The notes: generated from the letters alone by a model not told the origin. A DNA stretch of 64,000 bases from Bacillota bacterium (GCA_023411375.1 JAEYOW010000007.1:1-64000); one strand, 5' to 3'. Numbered from the stretch's first letter, positions 53,785 to 63,507 are shown. Program-made: numbers and translations.

Positions 53785-54627
53785 CTACAGCCCCAGCCGT
53801 TGCCAAAGCGCGGGCAGCAGCCTTTCAAACGGCACTCCATAGCGCAGGGGCTCGCCGCCCTGAAGCGCCAGACGGATGCTTTTATGCGTAAGGTCGAGCG
53901 CCAGCTCCGCGGCGGCTTCCAGCGTCATTCCACTCATCAGGCCGCTGAGCAGAAACGACGCGAATACGTCGCCCGTACCGTGAAACACGCCGGCAAAACG
54001 CTCGCGGAACAAAAACAGCGGCCTTTGCATGCCCCGTGAATAGACGGCCACGCCCGTTCCGCGCCCGTCAAACGTTACGTCGGTCACGACGGCGTTTTGC
54101 GGGCCAAGCCCGCACAGCCGCTCGCACAGCCCGGACACGAGCGCCTCGTCCGCCGTGTCTCCAGGATAGGGCTCGTCCAATAGAAAGGCCGCCTCGGTCA
54201 GGTTGGGTACGATGGTGCGCGCGCGGGCGCACAACCTGCGCATCTGCGCGGGCATGCCCGCGCCCATCAGCGAGTACAGGCGGCCGTGATCGGCAAAGGC
54301 GGGGTCCACAAAAACGTGCGTCTGCTCGTCGCATAAAAGCCCGATCATGCAAAGCACCTCATCCACTTGGGCGGCGGAAGCCAGGTAGCCGCTGTAAAAC
54401 GCGTCAAAATGCAGCTGGAGCGTGCTTAGGTGCCGGGCGATGGGGGAGAGCTGATCGCTCAAATCCAGATGTGTGTAGCCGGTAAACTCGCCCGTATGGG
54501 TGCTTAACAGCGCCGTAGGGATAATGGCGGTATTGACCCCCGACGCCGACAGGATGGGCAGGGCCACCGTCAGCGAGCAGCGCCCCACGCAGGAGATATC
54601 ATGAACGGCGATTGCGCGTTTTTGCAT
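53785..54627 (-). CDS. pdxY: pyridoxal/pyridoxamine kinase
   Basis: 280 residues, ribokinase-like. ISCVGRCSLTVALPILSASG, GYLASAAQVDEV, DPAFADHGRLY and the catalytic FHGTGDVFASFLLSG match PdxK/PdxY kinases, which phosphorylate the B6 vitamers. GAAAGGGGGCACG precedes the ATG. The 155 bp between it and the esterase-like gene hold nothing recognisable. Confidence 0.9.
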   Translation of the reverse strand: MQKRAIAVHDISCVGRCSLTVALPILSASGVNTAIIPTALLSTHTGEFTGYTHLDLSDQLSPIARHLSTLQLHFDAFYSGYLASAAQVDEVLCMIGLLCDEQTHVFVDPAFADHGRLYSLMGAGMPAQMRRLCARARTIVPNLTEAAFLLDEPYPGDTADEALVSGLCERLCGLGPQNAVVTDVTFDGRGTGVAVYSRGMQRPLFLFRERFAGVFHGTGDVFASFLLSGLMSGMTLEAAAELALDLTHKSIRLALQGGEPLRYGVPFERLLPALWQRLGL

Positions 54628-54695
54628 CGTCGTGCCCCCTTTCGCAAAAGCTAAATCCCATCATACACAAATCCCGTAAAAATGCAAGCAGCGCA

Positions 54696-54724
54696 TTGAC
54701 AGGCGCGGACAGGTGCGGTATTGT
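54696..54724 (+). promoter_or_regulatory. promoter of the ACT-UPF0210 operon
   Basis: TTGACA (54696-54701), 17 bp, TATTGT (54719-54724). Confidence 0.7.
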
Positions 54725-54759
54725 ATTCGGGTAAATGATCGGGGAGGATGGTTATAACG

Positions 54760-55032
54760 ATGGAAAAGGCGCTTGTATCCGTAACCGGGGTGGACAGGCC
54801 GGGGATTATCGCGAAGGTCAGCACCGCGCTGTTTGAAATGAATATCAACGTTCTGGAGATTTCACAGACCATTCTGGACGGCTACTTTACCATGCTGATG
54901 ATTGTGGATATGACAAACGCCTCCGAAGCCTTTTCGGCCGTGGCCGAACGCCTGAACGCGGTGGGCGGAGAAATCGGCGAGGCAGTCGGCATCCAGCGCG
55001 CCGATATTTTCGACGCGATGCACCGGATTTGA
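54760..55032 (+). CDS. ACT-domain protein (UPF0237)
   Basis: 90 residues, one ACT domain: VSVTGVDRPGIIAKVSTALFEMNINVLEISQTILDGYFTM. ACT domains bind amino acids or similar small ligands. It is followed 9 bp later by a UPF0210 protein; the two are paired in many Firmicutes. ATG 54760 is chosen over 54748, which touches the SD GGGGAGG. Confidence 0.88.
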   Translation: MEKALVSVTGVDRPGIIAKVSTALFEMNINVLEISQTILDGYFTMLMIVDMTNASEAFSAVAERLNAVGGEIGEAVGIQRADIFDAMHRI

Positions 55033-55041
55033 GGTGGCGGC

Positions 55042-56388
55042 ATGATTGAGGTTAATGAAATTCTGCAAACGATGCAAATGATTCACGAGCAGCACTTTGA
55101 TATCCGCACCATCACCATGGGTATCAGCCTTTTGGATTGCAAACGGGGCGTCGACGCCGAGACCGCCGAATGCGTGTACGAAAAGGTGACGAAGCTGGCG
55201 GGCAACCTCGTGAAAGTGGGATCGGAGCTGGAAAGCGAGCTGGGCGTGCCGATCGTCAACAAGCGCATCAGCGTGACTCCTGTGGGCATGATCTGCGGGG
55301 ACGACCCCATGGCCATCGCCATAGCGCTGGACAGGGCCGCAAAGCAGGTGGGCGTCAACTTTATCGGCGGCTTCGGCGCGCTTATGCACAAGGGCTCCAC
55401 CCGCGCGGAGGAATGCCTGCTGGAAGCCATGCCCGAGGTGTTTCAAAAGACGGAGCGACTTTGCGGCAGCGTTAACGTGGGCTCGACCCGCAGCGGCATC
55501 AACATGGACGCCGTTCGCAAGCTGGGCCATGTGATCAAGCGCACGGCCGAGCTGACCGCCGATACGGACGGGTTTGGCTGCGCAAAGCTGGTCGTGTTTG
55601 CCAACGCCGTAGAGGACAATCCGTTTATGGCGGGCGCGTTCCACGGCGTGGGCGAGCCGGAGTGCGTAGTGAACGTGGGCGTCAGCGGCCCGGGCGTGGT
55701 GCAACGCGCACTTAAGGACGTGCATGGGCAGACGTTTGACGTGCTGGCCGAAACCATTAAGCGCACGGCGTTTAAAATCACGCGCGTGGGCCAGCTGGTG
55801 GCCCAGGAGGCAGCGCGCCGCCTGGGCGTGCCGTTTGGCATTGTGGATTTGTCGCTTGCGCCCACCCCCGCCAGGGGCGACAGCGTCGCCTATATTTTAA
55901 GCGAGATGGGCCTTGAAATGGCGGGCGCGCCGGGGACCACGGCGGCGCTTGCCATGCTCAACGACATGGTCAAAAAGGGCGGCGTGATGGCGTCCAGCCA
56001 TGTCGGGGGCCTGAGCGGCGCGTTTATTCCCGTCAGCGAGGATATCGGCATGATCGAGGCCGCGCAGGCCGGCTGTCTGACTTTGGAAAAAATGGAAGCC
56101 ATGACGTGCGTGTGCTCCGTGGGCTTGGACATGATCGCCATTCCCGGCGACACGTCCGCCAATACAATCGCCGGCATTATCGCGGATGAGGCGGCTATCG
56201 GCATGGTCAACAACAAGACCACCGCCGTGCGGGTAATCCCCGCGCCCGGCAAGCGTGCCGGCGATACCGTCAATTTCGGCGGACTGTTTGGATTTGCGCC
56301 CATCATGAAGGTCAACAATTACTCAAATGACGAGTTTATCGAGCGCGGCGGGCGCATTCCCGCGCCGCTGCATAGCCTGCGCAACTGA
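55042..56388 (+). CDS. UPF0210 (PFL-like fold) protein
   Basis: 448 residues. MIEVNEILQTMQMIHEQHFD, NVGSTRSGINMDAVRKLG, GVGEPECVVNVGVSGPGVV and IPGDTSANTIAGIIADEAAI are nearly invariant in UPF0210, a family with a glycyl-radical-enzyme-like barrel fold but no proven activity. The C-terminus lacks a glycyl radical motif. GAGGTGGCGGC precedes the ATG. It is paired with the ACT protein, which may regulate it. Confidence 0.93.
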   Translation: MIEVNEILQTMQMIHEQHFDIRTITMGISLLDCKRGVDAETAECVYEKVTKLAGNLVKVGSELESELGVPIVNKRISVTPVGMICGDDPMAIAIALDRAAKQVGVNFIGGFGALMHKGSTRAEECLLEAMPEVFQKTERLCGSVNVGSTRSGINMDAVRKLGHVIKRTAELTADTDGFGCAKLVVFANAVEDNPFMAGAFHGVGEPECVVNVGVSGPGVVQRALKDVHGQTFDVLAETIKRTAFKITRVGQLVAQEAARRLGVPFGIVDLSLAPTPARGDSVAYILSEMGLEMAGAPGTTAALAMLNDMVKKGGVMASSHVGGLSGAFIPVSEDIGMIEAAQAGCLTLEKMEAMTCVCSVGLDMIAIPGDTSANTIAGIIADEAAIGMVNNKTTAVRVIPAPGKRAGDTVNFGGLFGFAPIMKVNNYSNDEFIERGGRIPAPLHSLRN

Positions 56389-56404
56389 GGGAGGGAACGT
56401 GCCG

Positions 56405-58537
56405 ATGATGAACGGGGAGGAAAACCAGGCGCATAGCCGGCCTGAGGGACAGGAGGACGCGCTGCCTGAAAAAAAGCGGACGTGGCTTTTGCCGCTTTTA
56501 AGCAGCCTGCTGTTTGGCTTTACGCTTTTTGTGTTTGCACCGTTGGAAACCTGGTTTTCCGCCGGGGCGGAGCTGTGGTTTACGGTGGAAGACTTCCTCT
56601 GGCCTGCGCTGGCGGCGTTTCTCACCGTTTCAGGCGTGCTGTTCGGCGTTGGCATGCTGCTTCGCGGCGCGGGACGTTCCGCTTTTTGCGCGCTATTGTT
56701 TGGACTGGCCCTTGCGCTGTATGTTCAGGGCGGCTTTGCCAATGCCGATTACGGCGTGCTGGATGGCCGCGCGATTGATTGGCCGGGCTTTGGAGACTAT
56801 CCCGTCTGGAATACGTTGATGTGGGTGGCGCTGGCGCTATTGCCGGTTGTGGCCGTGCTTTTGTTCCGTGCCCGCGCGGAGGGCGCGTTGCGCTTTTTAT
56901 GCGTGTTGCTCGCGCTGACGCAGGCCGTAAGCGGGTTCACGCTTGCGTTGACCACGCCCCGGAAGGGCGTGCATACCGAAATCGGGTTTACCACCACGGA
57001 CGAGTTTGTTCTGTCCGGCGACCGTAACATACTGGTTTTTGTGCTGGACACGCTGGATACGACAAGCTTCTCGGACCTGCTCATGCACGAGCCGGAGCTT
57101 GCGGAACGTTTGGATGGGTTTACGTGGTTTCCCAAAATGGTGGGGCAATATCCGGTGACTACCTTTGCCATGCCGATGCTGCTGACGGGAAGCGGCTATC
57201 TGTATGAGACCTCGAAGGGCAACTATCTAACCACGGCATGGGAAAAGGAGACGTTTTTCCACGCGCTCAAGGCGGAAGGCTACGACGTGAACGTATATTC
57301 CGAAAGCGAATACGCCATGCCGGAGGCTGCTTCACTAATAGACAACATCGAGGAGCAGCCGCTCGCGCCCACCTCCGCTTTTGCGCTGTGGTCGTCGATG
57401 ATGCGGCTGACGGGCTTCCGCTACGCGCCCCATCTGCTAAAGCCGTCGCAGATGATCTCCACCACGGATTTTGACGCGCTGAAACGCGGCGCGAACACGC
57501 CTGTGTATACCTTTGACGACACGGCTTTCCTCAGCGGCCTGCGGGAGAGGGGCTTTAGCGCAGAAAAGGATGCGCCAAACTTTAAGCTCTATCATCTGCA
57601 AGGCGCGCATACGCCCTATAACCTGCGGCTTGACGGCACGCGCGGCAGCTCGACGATCCATGAGCAGCTGATGGCGCTGATGAACGCGCTGCTTGATATG
57701 ATGGAGCAGATGAAGGCTCAGGGCGTCTATGAAAGTTCGACGATTGTGATTACGGCCGACCACGGCAACATGACCATCGACCCGGCCCCCGTGCTGCTGG
57801 TCAAGCGCCCCGGGGACAGCGGAGCGCTCAAGCAAAACGGCTATCTGGTATGCCAGCAGGATTTACACGCCACCATCGCGGCGGCGGCCGGGCTGAAGGG
57901 CGATATCCCCTATGGCATGGACGCCTTTGCCATAACCGCCGACGACTGGCGCGAGGCGGCGTATTACAATTACTACTGGAAGGAAGCGGACCGTTTTTAC
58001 GAGTATAACGTGACGGCGGATGACGAGGGCGAGCTGGTTTACGCCTGGACGGGCCGTGTGTACGAATATGGCGACGTAAAGGAAATGGAAATGCCGGCCT
58101 ATACGCTTGGCACGGAAATCCCCTTTGTGGAAACCGCGGACGCGGTAAGCTGGCTGGATGAAATGAGCGGCTACTTTCTCCAGAAGGGGGAAAGCGGCGT
58201 ATGGTTCGGTCAGCCTGCCGCCCGGCTGCGCCTTCGCGTGGCTGACGAGGAATATGGCGACCTGCGCGTGACCTTTGGCGTGGCCGGCATTATAGGGGAG
58301 AGCCAGACGATGAAGGTCGTCTACGACGATACGGTCCAGGACGAGGTGGTGATCGCGCGCGGAGACAGCGAGGCGGGTTTCACCATTCCGTGGGATATGC
58401 TCACGGACGGCGAGGTCACGGTTACGCTGCGCTTCCCTGAGGCGGTCAGCGACTACAGGCAAAGCGGCTGGACGGAGAACGGCTTGATTCCCCGGGCTGT
58501 TGAATTGACAGGCATGAGAATCGAAAGCGTCGAATGA
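56405..58537 (+). CDS. membrane-bound LtaS-like sulfatase-fold enzyme
   Basis: 710 residues. Four or five TMs lie within residues 25-205, then an extracytoplasmic alkaline-phosphatase-superfamily domain: NILVFVLDTLDTTSFSDLL (metal Asp), YPVTTFAMPMLLTGSGY (probable Thr nucleophile), and ITADHGNM (metal Asp/His). Residues ~600-710 form a beta-rich tail. Layout resembles lipoteichoic acid synthases and phosphoglycerol transferases, but sequence is distant, so a different membrane-glycan substrate is possible. GGGAGGG sits 9 nt before ATG 56405; the frame before it runs in the UPF0210 gene. Confidence 0.8.
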   Translation: MMNGEENQAHSRPEGQEDALPEKKRTWLLPLLSSLLFGFTLFVFAPLETWFSAGAELWFTVEDFLWPALAAFLTVSGVLFGVGMLLRGAGRSAFCALLFGLALALYVQGGFANADYGVLDGRAIDWPGFGDYPVWNTLMWVALALLPVVAVLLFRARAEGALRFLCVLLALTQAVSGFTLALTTPRKGVHTEIGFTTTDEFVLSGDRNILVFVLDTLDTTSFSDLLMHEPELAERLDGFTWFPKMVGQYPVTTFAMPMLLTGSGYLYETSKGNYLTTAWEKETFFHALKAEGYDVNVYSESEYAMPEAASLIDNIEEQPLAPTSAFALWSSMMRLTGFRYAPHLLKPSQMISTTDFDALKRGANTPVYTFDDTAFLSGLRERGFSAEKDAPNFKLYHLQGAHTPYNLRLDGTRGSSTIHEQLMALMNALLDMMEQMKAQGVYESSTIVITADHGNMTIDPAPVLLVKRPGDSGALKQNGYLVCQQDLHATIAAAAGLKGDIPYGMDAFAITADDWREAAYYNYYWKEADRFYEYNVTADDEGELVYAWTGRVYEYGDVKEMEMPAYTLGTEIPFVETADAVSWLDEMSGYFLQKGESGVWFGQPAARLRLRVADEEYGDLRVTFGVAGIIGESQTMKVVYDDTVQDEVVIARGDSEAGFTIPWDMLTDGEVTVTLRFPEAVSDYRQSGWTENGLIPRAVELTGMRIESVE

Positions 58538-58554
58538 CGAAGTAAAAAGAAAAG

Positions 58555-58599
58555 CGGGCTGTTGCACAAAGCCATTCTTTGTGCAACAGCCCGTTTTTT
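58555..58599. terminator. bidirectional terminator
   Basis: CGGGCTGTTGCACAAAG (58555-58571) and its perfect complement (58577-58593) around CCATT, followed by TTTTTT on the plus strand and by CTTTTCTTTTTAC on the minus strand. It serves the convergent sulfatase-like and carboxypeptidase genes. Confidence 0.92.
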
Positions 58600-60097
58600 A
58601 TACCCGATATACATCCCGAACCTTTTGGCTCAGGTAGTCCGTGTAATAATGAGGGACAAAAGGCTCTCCCGTGGCCTCTTCAAGCAGCTCCGTGGGGGTT
58701 AGCAGCCGGCCGAAGCGGTGGACGCGGCTGCCAAGCCAGGCGGTGATGGGCGCAAGCTCGCCGCGCGCAAGCAACGCGTCCACATCCAGTTCCCTGCGCA
58801 GGGCCGCCATGAATTGGGCGGCGTAAGCGCTGCCCAACGCGTAGGTCGGGAAATAGCCGATGTAGCCGTCCGACCAGTGCATATCCTGGAGCACGCCCGC
58901 GCTGTCGTTAGGCACATCGACGCCCAGGTATTCCCTGTACATCGCGTTCCACGCAGCGGGCAGGTCGTTTGTTGAAAGCGTTCCGTCGATAAGCTGCTTT
59001 TCAAGCTCGTACCGGATCATGATATGCAAAGGATAGGTCACCTCGTCCGCCTCCGTACGGATCAGGGACGGACGCACAAGGTTGGCCGCGCGGAAAAGCT
59101 CGGCGTCGCTTACGCCTGTGAGCGGTTGCGGGAAAAGCTCGCGCAGCTTGGGCGCAAGGAAATGCATAAACCCGGCGCTCCGGCCCACCATATTTTCATA
59201 GAAGCGGCTCTGGCTTTCGTGCATGCCCGTGCTCGCGCCGTCCGCCAGGCAGGTGAACTGATGCTCGTCTGCAATGCCCATCTCATACAGGGCGTGGCCG
59301 CCCTCATGAATGACGCTGAACATGGAGGAAAGAAAGGCGTTTTCATGATAATGCGTCGTAATGCGCATGTCGTATTTGCTAAAGCCGATGGTAAAGGGGT
59401 GCTCGGTTTCCGCGATGGCGCAATGTGCGCGGTCCAGGCCCATCAGGTCCATCAGGTACGCGGATAGCTCGCGTTGCCTGTCCACAGGGCAGCGTGCGGT
59501 CAAGAACGCGGGCTCCACCGTCTGCCGCCCTTTTACCTCCGCGATCAAAGGAACCAGCTTTTGCCGAAGCTCGCTGAAAAAGCTGTTGAGCGTGCGCGTG
59601 TCCATGCCCTTTTCGTAGTCGTTTAAAAGCGCGTCGTAGGCGGGGCGGGTTGGGTCAATATAGCCGGCAAAGCGCCGTTGTGAATCGATAATGCGCTCAA
59701 GCAGCGGGCGGAAGATGGGATAGTCGTCGGCCTCCTTTGCGGCGCGCCATTTTTCACCCGCCTCGTTGATCAGCCGGGTATAGGCGACATATTCCTCCAT
59801 GGGGATGCGTGTGAGCTTATCCAGCTCTTCGCGCAAAAGCTCCGTCTGGCGGCTGACGGGCGGGTTCAGCTCCGCTCTCCTTTCCCACAGTGCGTCAAGC
59901 AGGGCGCGGGTATCGTCGTTGACAAAGAGCTGATAACTTTTTTCACTGAGAATGCCAAGCGTAACGCCGCGCGCCTCCGCCGAGCCTCGCGGCGCGACCG
60001 TCGCGCTGTCAAGGTATAGACACGCGCTCGCGTGCCCGTATGCATGGCGCTCAGCCTGTAGCTTTTGCAAACGTTTGAGCAACTCCTGCAATTCCAT
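58598..60097 (-). CDS. M32 family metallocarboxypeptidase
   Basis: 499 residues, helical. HEGGHALYEMG (~265) is the HExxH-type zinc site, with Gly where Thr is common, and HESQSRFYENMVG gives the third ligand Glu. GYFPTYALGSAYAAQF and HRFGRLLTP are typical of M32 (TaqCP/PfuCP) enzymes, which remove C-terminal residues from peptides in the cytosol. AGAAAGGAAC precedes the ATG. Confidence 0.95.
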   Translation of the reverse strand: MELQELLKRLQKLQAERHAYGHASACLYLDSATVAPRGSAEARGVTLGILSEKSYQLFVNDDTRALLDALWERRAELNPPVSRQTELLREELDKLTRIPMEEYVAYTRLINEAGEKWRAAKEADDYPIFRPLLERIIDSQRRFAGYIDPTRPAYDALLNDYEKGMDTRTLNSFFSELRQKLVPLIAEVKGRQTVEPAFLTARCPVDRQRELSAYLMDLMGLDRAHCAIAETEHPFTIGFSKYDMRITTHYHENAFLSSMFSVIHEGGHALYEMGIADEHQFTCLADGASTGMHESQSRFYENMVGRSAGFMHFLAPKLRELFPQPLTGVSDAELFRAANLVRPSLIRTEADEVTYPLHIMIRYELEKQLIDGTLSTNDLPAAWNAMYREYLGVDVPNDSAGVLQDMHWSDGYIGYFPTYALGSAYAAQFMAALRRELDVDALLARGELAPITAWLGSRVHRFGRLLTPTELLEEATGEPFVPHYYTDYLSQKVRDVYRV

Positions 60098-60237
60098 AAG
60101 TCGTGTTCCTTTCTGAAGTTGATGTAAGGCCCATTATACGCGGCATGGAAAGTCCTGTCAAACCGTTGCGTGGTAACGCTTTAGCGCAGGGAAGCAGAGG
60201 CGCTATTTTATGCAGATTCATTGACGGGACGTAAAAA

Positions 60238-60912
60238 ATGTATTATGATGAGTACGATTTCCTACAAGTATGTTTTTGTACCAGAAGGGAATTTGACCGA
60301 CTGATGTTGCCGGGGAGGCGTGGGTTGTTGAAACGCAAGGAGTATTGCGCCTTGTTTGATACGCGTGTCAGGACCGATCCGTATACGGGCAGGGACAGGC
60401 GCGAAACGGTATACATTGGTCCGTATTATACGCTTGATGTGGACGGGCGCGCCAGAAAGCGGGCCGGCGGGGCGCTGGCGGCAATCTGGGCGGCGTGCGT
60501 GTGCGTGTTTGTTGTGTGTGGGTTGACAAATGCAAACGGCAGCCGCTGCTTTTACGTGCTGCCGTTTTATCTGCTGCTGCTGTGGCCGCTGTTTTATATG
60601 GGCATGGCGGTTTTTCGCATATTGCGAATGGCGGAACGCTTTACCGCGGTGGACAGGGACGAAGGGATTGAGCGTGCTCGCCGCTGCGCGGGCGCCATGG
60701 CGGTGCTTTGCGCGCTGCATACGCTGGGGGATGCCGTGCTGATGATCCTGGGCGGCGGAAAGCCCGGCGTGGAGGCGTTTTATCTGGCGGGCATAGCGCT
60801 GATGGGCATGGGCGGAATCGCCGCGCTAAGGCTTTTAAGGCGGCTTATGCCGCGCGAGCAGAAAGAGGCCGGAGCCGCGCGGGAAGCTCAGCCCGGCCCG
60901 AAGCCGGGCTGA
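60238..60912 (+). CDS. membrane protein of unknown function
   Basis: 224 residues that I do not recognise. A soluble N-terminal part (1-75) with conserved-looking YIGPYYTLDVDG is followed by four predicted TMs (~78-100, 103-125, 157-175, 182-203). The Arg-rich stretches between them suit a cytosolic N-terminus. The SD is weak (GACGGGACG). Codon use is like that of the neighbours. Its last codons form part of the terminator behind it. Confidence 0.6.
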   Translation: MYYDEYDFLQVCFCTRREFDRLMLPGRRGLLKRKEYCALFDTRVRTDPYTGRDRRETVYIGPYYTLDVDGRARKRAGGALAAIWAACVCVFVVCGLTNANGSRCFYVLPFYLLLLWPLFYMGMAVFRILRMAERFTAVDRDEGIERARRCAGAMAVLCALHTLGDAVLMILGGGKPGVEAFYLAGIALMGMGGIAALRLLRRLMPREQKEAGAAREAQPGPKPG

Positions 60913-60925
60913 GGCTCCAATTTTT
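60871..60925 (+). terminator. terminator overlapping the gene end
   Basis: CAGCCCGGC-CCGAA-GCCGGGCTG (60889-60911) contains the stop codon of the preceding gene; an outer stem GGAGCC/GGCTCC (60871-60876, 60913-60918) and TTTTT (60921-60925) follow. Confidence 0.85.
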
Positions 60926-60963
60926 ACCGTGCGCATGGGGAAAACAGCGCTGTTGCGTTAATT

Positions 60964-60990
60964 GTATTGCGGGCGACCGCTTTGCAATAC
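60964..60990 (+). promoter_or_regulatory. inverted repeat upstream of opp binding protein
   Basis: GTATTGCGG-GCGA-CCGC-TTT-GCAATAC: arms of 7 bp (60964-60970, 60984-60990) and an inner GCGG/CCGC. A second hairpin GCCGCG/CGCGGC follows at 60991. It may be an operator or a leader hairpin 43 bp before the start codon. No convincing promoter was found around it. Confidence 0.45.
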
Positions 60991-61033
60991 GCCGCGAACG
61001 CGGCGGAAGAAAAAACTGAGGAGGAGCAAGAAA

Positions 61034-63463
61034 ATGGTAAACATGAAAAAGCTGCTGTCTCTCGTGCTGGCCGCTTGCATGCTGCTAGGCATGGCGAGCG
61101 TTTCGCTTGCGGAGACCACGGATGCGGCCGAAGCCACCCGCGATGAAAACACGCTGGTGATCGGCTACACGGAATTCAACGAGAAATTCAGCCCGTTCTA
61201 TGGGGAAACCGCGTACGACAACGATGTTGCCGTAAAGCTGGTTGGCGAGGAACTGGCGGTGCTTGACCGCCAGGGCGCGATCGTCTTTAACGGCATCGAG
61301 GGCGAGACGATCCCCTTTAACGGCGTGGATCATACCTACACCGGCATTGCCGACCTGAAGGTTGAGCGCGACGAGGCGGCGAACAAGACGGTTTATACCG
61401 CCAAGCTGCGGGAGGACGTCAAGTTCTCCGACGGCACGCCCATGACGGCCGACGACCTGATTTTTACTTATTATGTACAGCTGGACCCCTCCTATACCGG
61501 CCCGTCTACGCTTAACAGCTACGACATCGTCGGCCTGAAGGCGTACCAGACCCAGACTCCCGAGGATCTGTACGCCAAGTACGAAGAAATCGCCAAGGCG
61601 ATCTATGCCGCCGGCGAGGATCATGAGTGGACCGAGGGCGACGCCTGGACCAAGGAGCAGCAGGACGCCTTCTGGACCGCGGTAAAGGCCGCTTGGACCG
61701 AGGACGTGCAGGATATCGTTAACTATGTTGTGGGTAACTACAACACCGCCGACTACGCGCCCGAAGTGGGTTCCACCCCCGAGGAAATCACCGCCAACGA
61801 GGGCCTGCAGGTTGCCTTCGGCATGGCTATGTGGGGCTTTGGCACCTATGCCGACGGCGTGCTGACCGGCAAGAGCGGCGCGACTTGGAACCTCAAGGAC
61901 GGCGTGTATCCCGCTATCGAGGATTACTACACCGAGGCCTATGAGGCCTATGGCCACGATCCCGAAGCCTTCTTCGGCACCGAGGCTGTGGACACCGGCG
62001 CTACCTCCACCCTGGCCGCCGCGCAGGCGAGCTTCATCTCCGGGCAGGCTAAGGCCGAGCCCGAGGCCGCCGATGGCGTGCCCAGCATCGCCGGTATCAA
62101 AAAGGTGGACGATTACACCGTCGAGGTTACGCTCAACGGCTTTGAAGCGCCCGCCGTGTATCAGGTGTTCGGCGTGACGGTCGCCCCGCTGCACTACTAC
62201 GGCGACAAGGCCCAGTACGACTATGAGAACAATAAGTTCGGCTTCCCCTTTGGCGATCTGAGCATTGTTCAGTCCAAGACCACCCAGCCCATGGGCGCCG
62301 GCCCCTACAAGTTCATCAAGTACGAGAACAAGGTCGTCTATCTGGAGGCCAACGAGAACTTCTGGAAGGGCGAGCCCAAAATCAAGTATATCCAGCTCAA
62401 GGAAACCCTCTCGCCCGATAAGGTGAGCGGCGTAACCACCGGCACGCTGGATATCACCGATCCCGACGCGACGGCTGAGAACATCCAGATGATCAAGGAT
62501 GCCAACGGCGGCGAGCTGGAGGGCGATTCCATCCATGTTACGGCGGTCGACTTCCTTGGCTATGGCTACATCGGCCTGAACGCCCAAAACATCAGCGTGG
62601 GCGGCGAAGCCGGTTCCGAGGCTTCCAAGAACCTGCGCCGCGCGTTGATGACCGCTCTGGCGGTTTATCGTGACGTGGTGGTGGACAGCTACTACGGCGA
62701 GATCGCTTCCGTTATCAACTACCCCATCTCCAACACCTCCTGGGCCGCCCCGCAGAAGACGGACGCCGACTACAAGGTCGCGTTCTCCACGGATGTGGAC
62801 GGCAACGATATCTATACCGCCGACATGACCGCCGAGCAGAAGGACGAGGCTGCCCTGAACGCCATCGTTGGCTTCCTGAAGGCTGCCGGCTATACCTTTG
62901 ATGAGGCGACCGGCAAGGCTACCGCCGCTCCCGAGGGCGCTCAGATGGAATATGAGGTTTTGATCGGCGGCTCCGGTACGGGCGACCACCCCTCCTTCGG
63001 CATCCTGACCGACGCCAAGGCGCTGCTGGAAAAAGCCGGCATCACCCTGACCATCAACGATATTTCTGATTTCAGCGTGCTCCAGGACCGCGTGAAGAGC
63101 AACAAGGCGCAGCTGTTCTGCATGGCATGGCAGGCGACGCCCGACCCCGACATGTACCAGGTATACCACTCCAGCAATGTGCTGGGCGCCGGCGGCACCG
63201 ACAGCAACTCTTACATGGTGGCTGACCCCGAGCTGGATCAGCTTATCGTCGATGCCCGCAACAGCGCGGATCAGTCCTTCCGCAAGGCTACCTACAAGGC
63301 TGCGCTGGACAAGATCATTGACTGGGCGGTGGAGCTTCCCGTCTATCAGCGGCAGGAGTTTGTGATCTACAGCGCCGAGCGCTTGAAGATCGACACCCTG
63401 ACGTCCGATGTCAGCACCTTCTATGGCTTCATCGAGGATATTGAAAAGCTTGAGATGAAGTAA
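61034..63463 (+). CDS. ABC oligopeptide-binding protein (family 5)
   Basis: 809 residues, long for SBP_bac_5 (~550). A signal peptide precedes LAETTD; cleavage after SLA (26) fits, while LAAC at 12-15 looks like a lipobox but stands in the middle of the hydrophobic core. Family marks are YTEFNEKFSPFYG, KLREDVKFSDGTPMTADDL and GAGPYKFIKYENK. An insertion of about 150 residues between ~180 and ~330 (rich in Glu, Trp, Tyr, Ala) accounts for the extra length. It delivers peptides or similar solutes to the permease behind it. GAGGAGGAGC precedes ATG 61034. Confidence 0.88.
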   Translation: MVNMKKLLSLVLAACMLLGMASVSLAETTDAAEATRDENTLVIGYTEFNEKFSPFYGETAYDNDVAVKLVGEELAVLDRQGAIVFNGIEGETIPFNGVDHTYTGIADLKVERDEAANKTVYTAKLREDVKFSDGTPMTADDLIFTYYVQLDPSYTGPSTLNSYDIVGLKAYQTQTPEDLYAKYEEIAKAIYAAGEDHEWTEGDAWTKEQQDAFWTAVKAAWTEDVQDIVNYVVGNYNTADYAPEVGSTPEEITANEGLQVAFGMAMWGFGTYADGVLTGKSGATWNLKDGVYPAIEDYYTEAYEAYGHDPEAFFGTEAVDTGATSTLAAAQASFISGQAKAEPEAADGVPSIAGIKKVDDYTVEVTLNGFEAPAVYQVFGVTVAPLHYYGDKAQYDYENNKFGFPFGDLSIVQSKTTQPMGAGPYKFIKYENKVVYLEANENFWKGEPKIKYIQLKETLSPDKVSGVTTGTLDITDPDATAENIQMIKDANGGELEGDSIHVTAVDFLGYGYIGLNAQNISVGGEAGSEASKNLRRALMTALAVYRDVVVDSYYGEIASVINYPISNTSWAAPQKTDADYKVAFSTDVDGNDIYTADMTAEQKDEAALNAIVGFLKAAGYTFDEATGKATAAPEGAQMEYEVLIGGSGTGDHPSFGILTDAKALLEKAGITLTINDISDFSVLQDRVKSNKAQLFCMAWQATPDPDMYQVYHSSNVLGAGGTDSNSYMVADPELDQLIVDARNSADQSFRKATYKAALDKIIDWAVELPVYQRQEFVIYSAERLKIDTLTSDVSTFYGFIEDIEKLEMK

Positions 63464-63507
63464 TCGGTTTCCTTCCACAAAAGATTCGTCTTTTGACGCA
63501 TCTTGGA

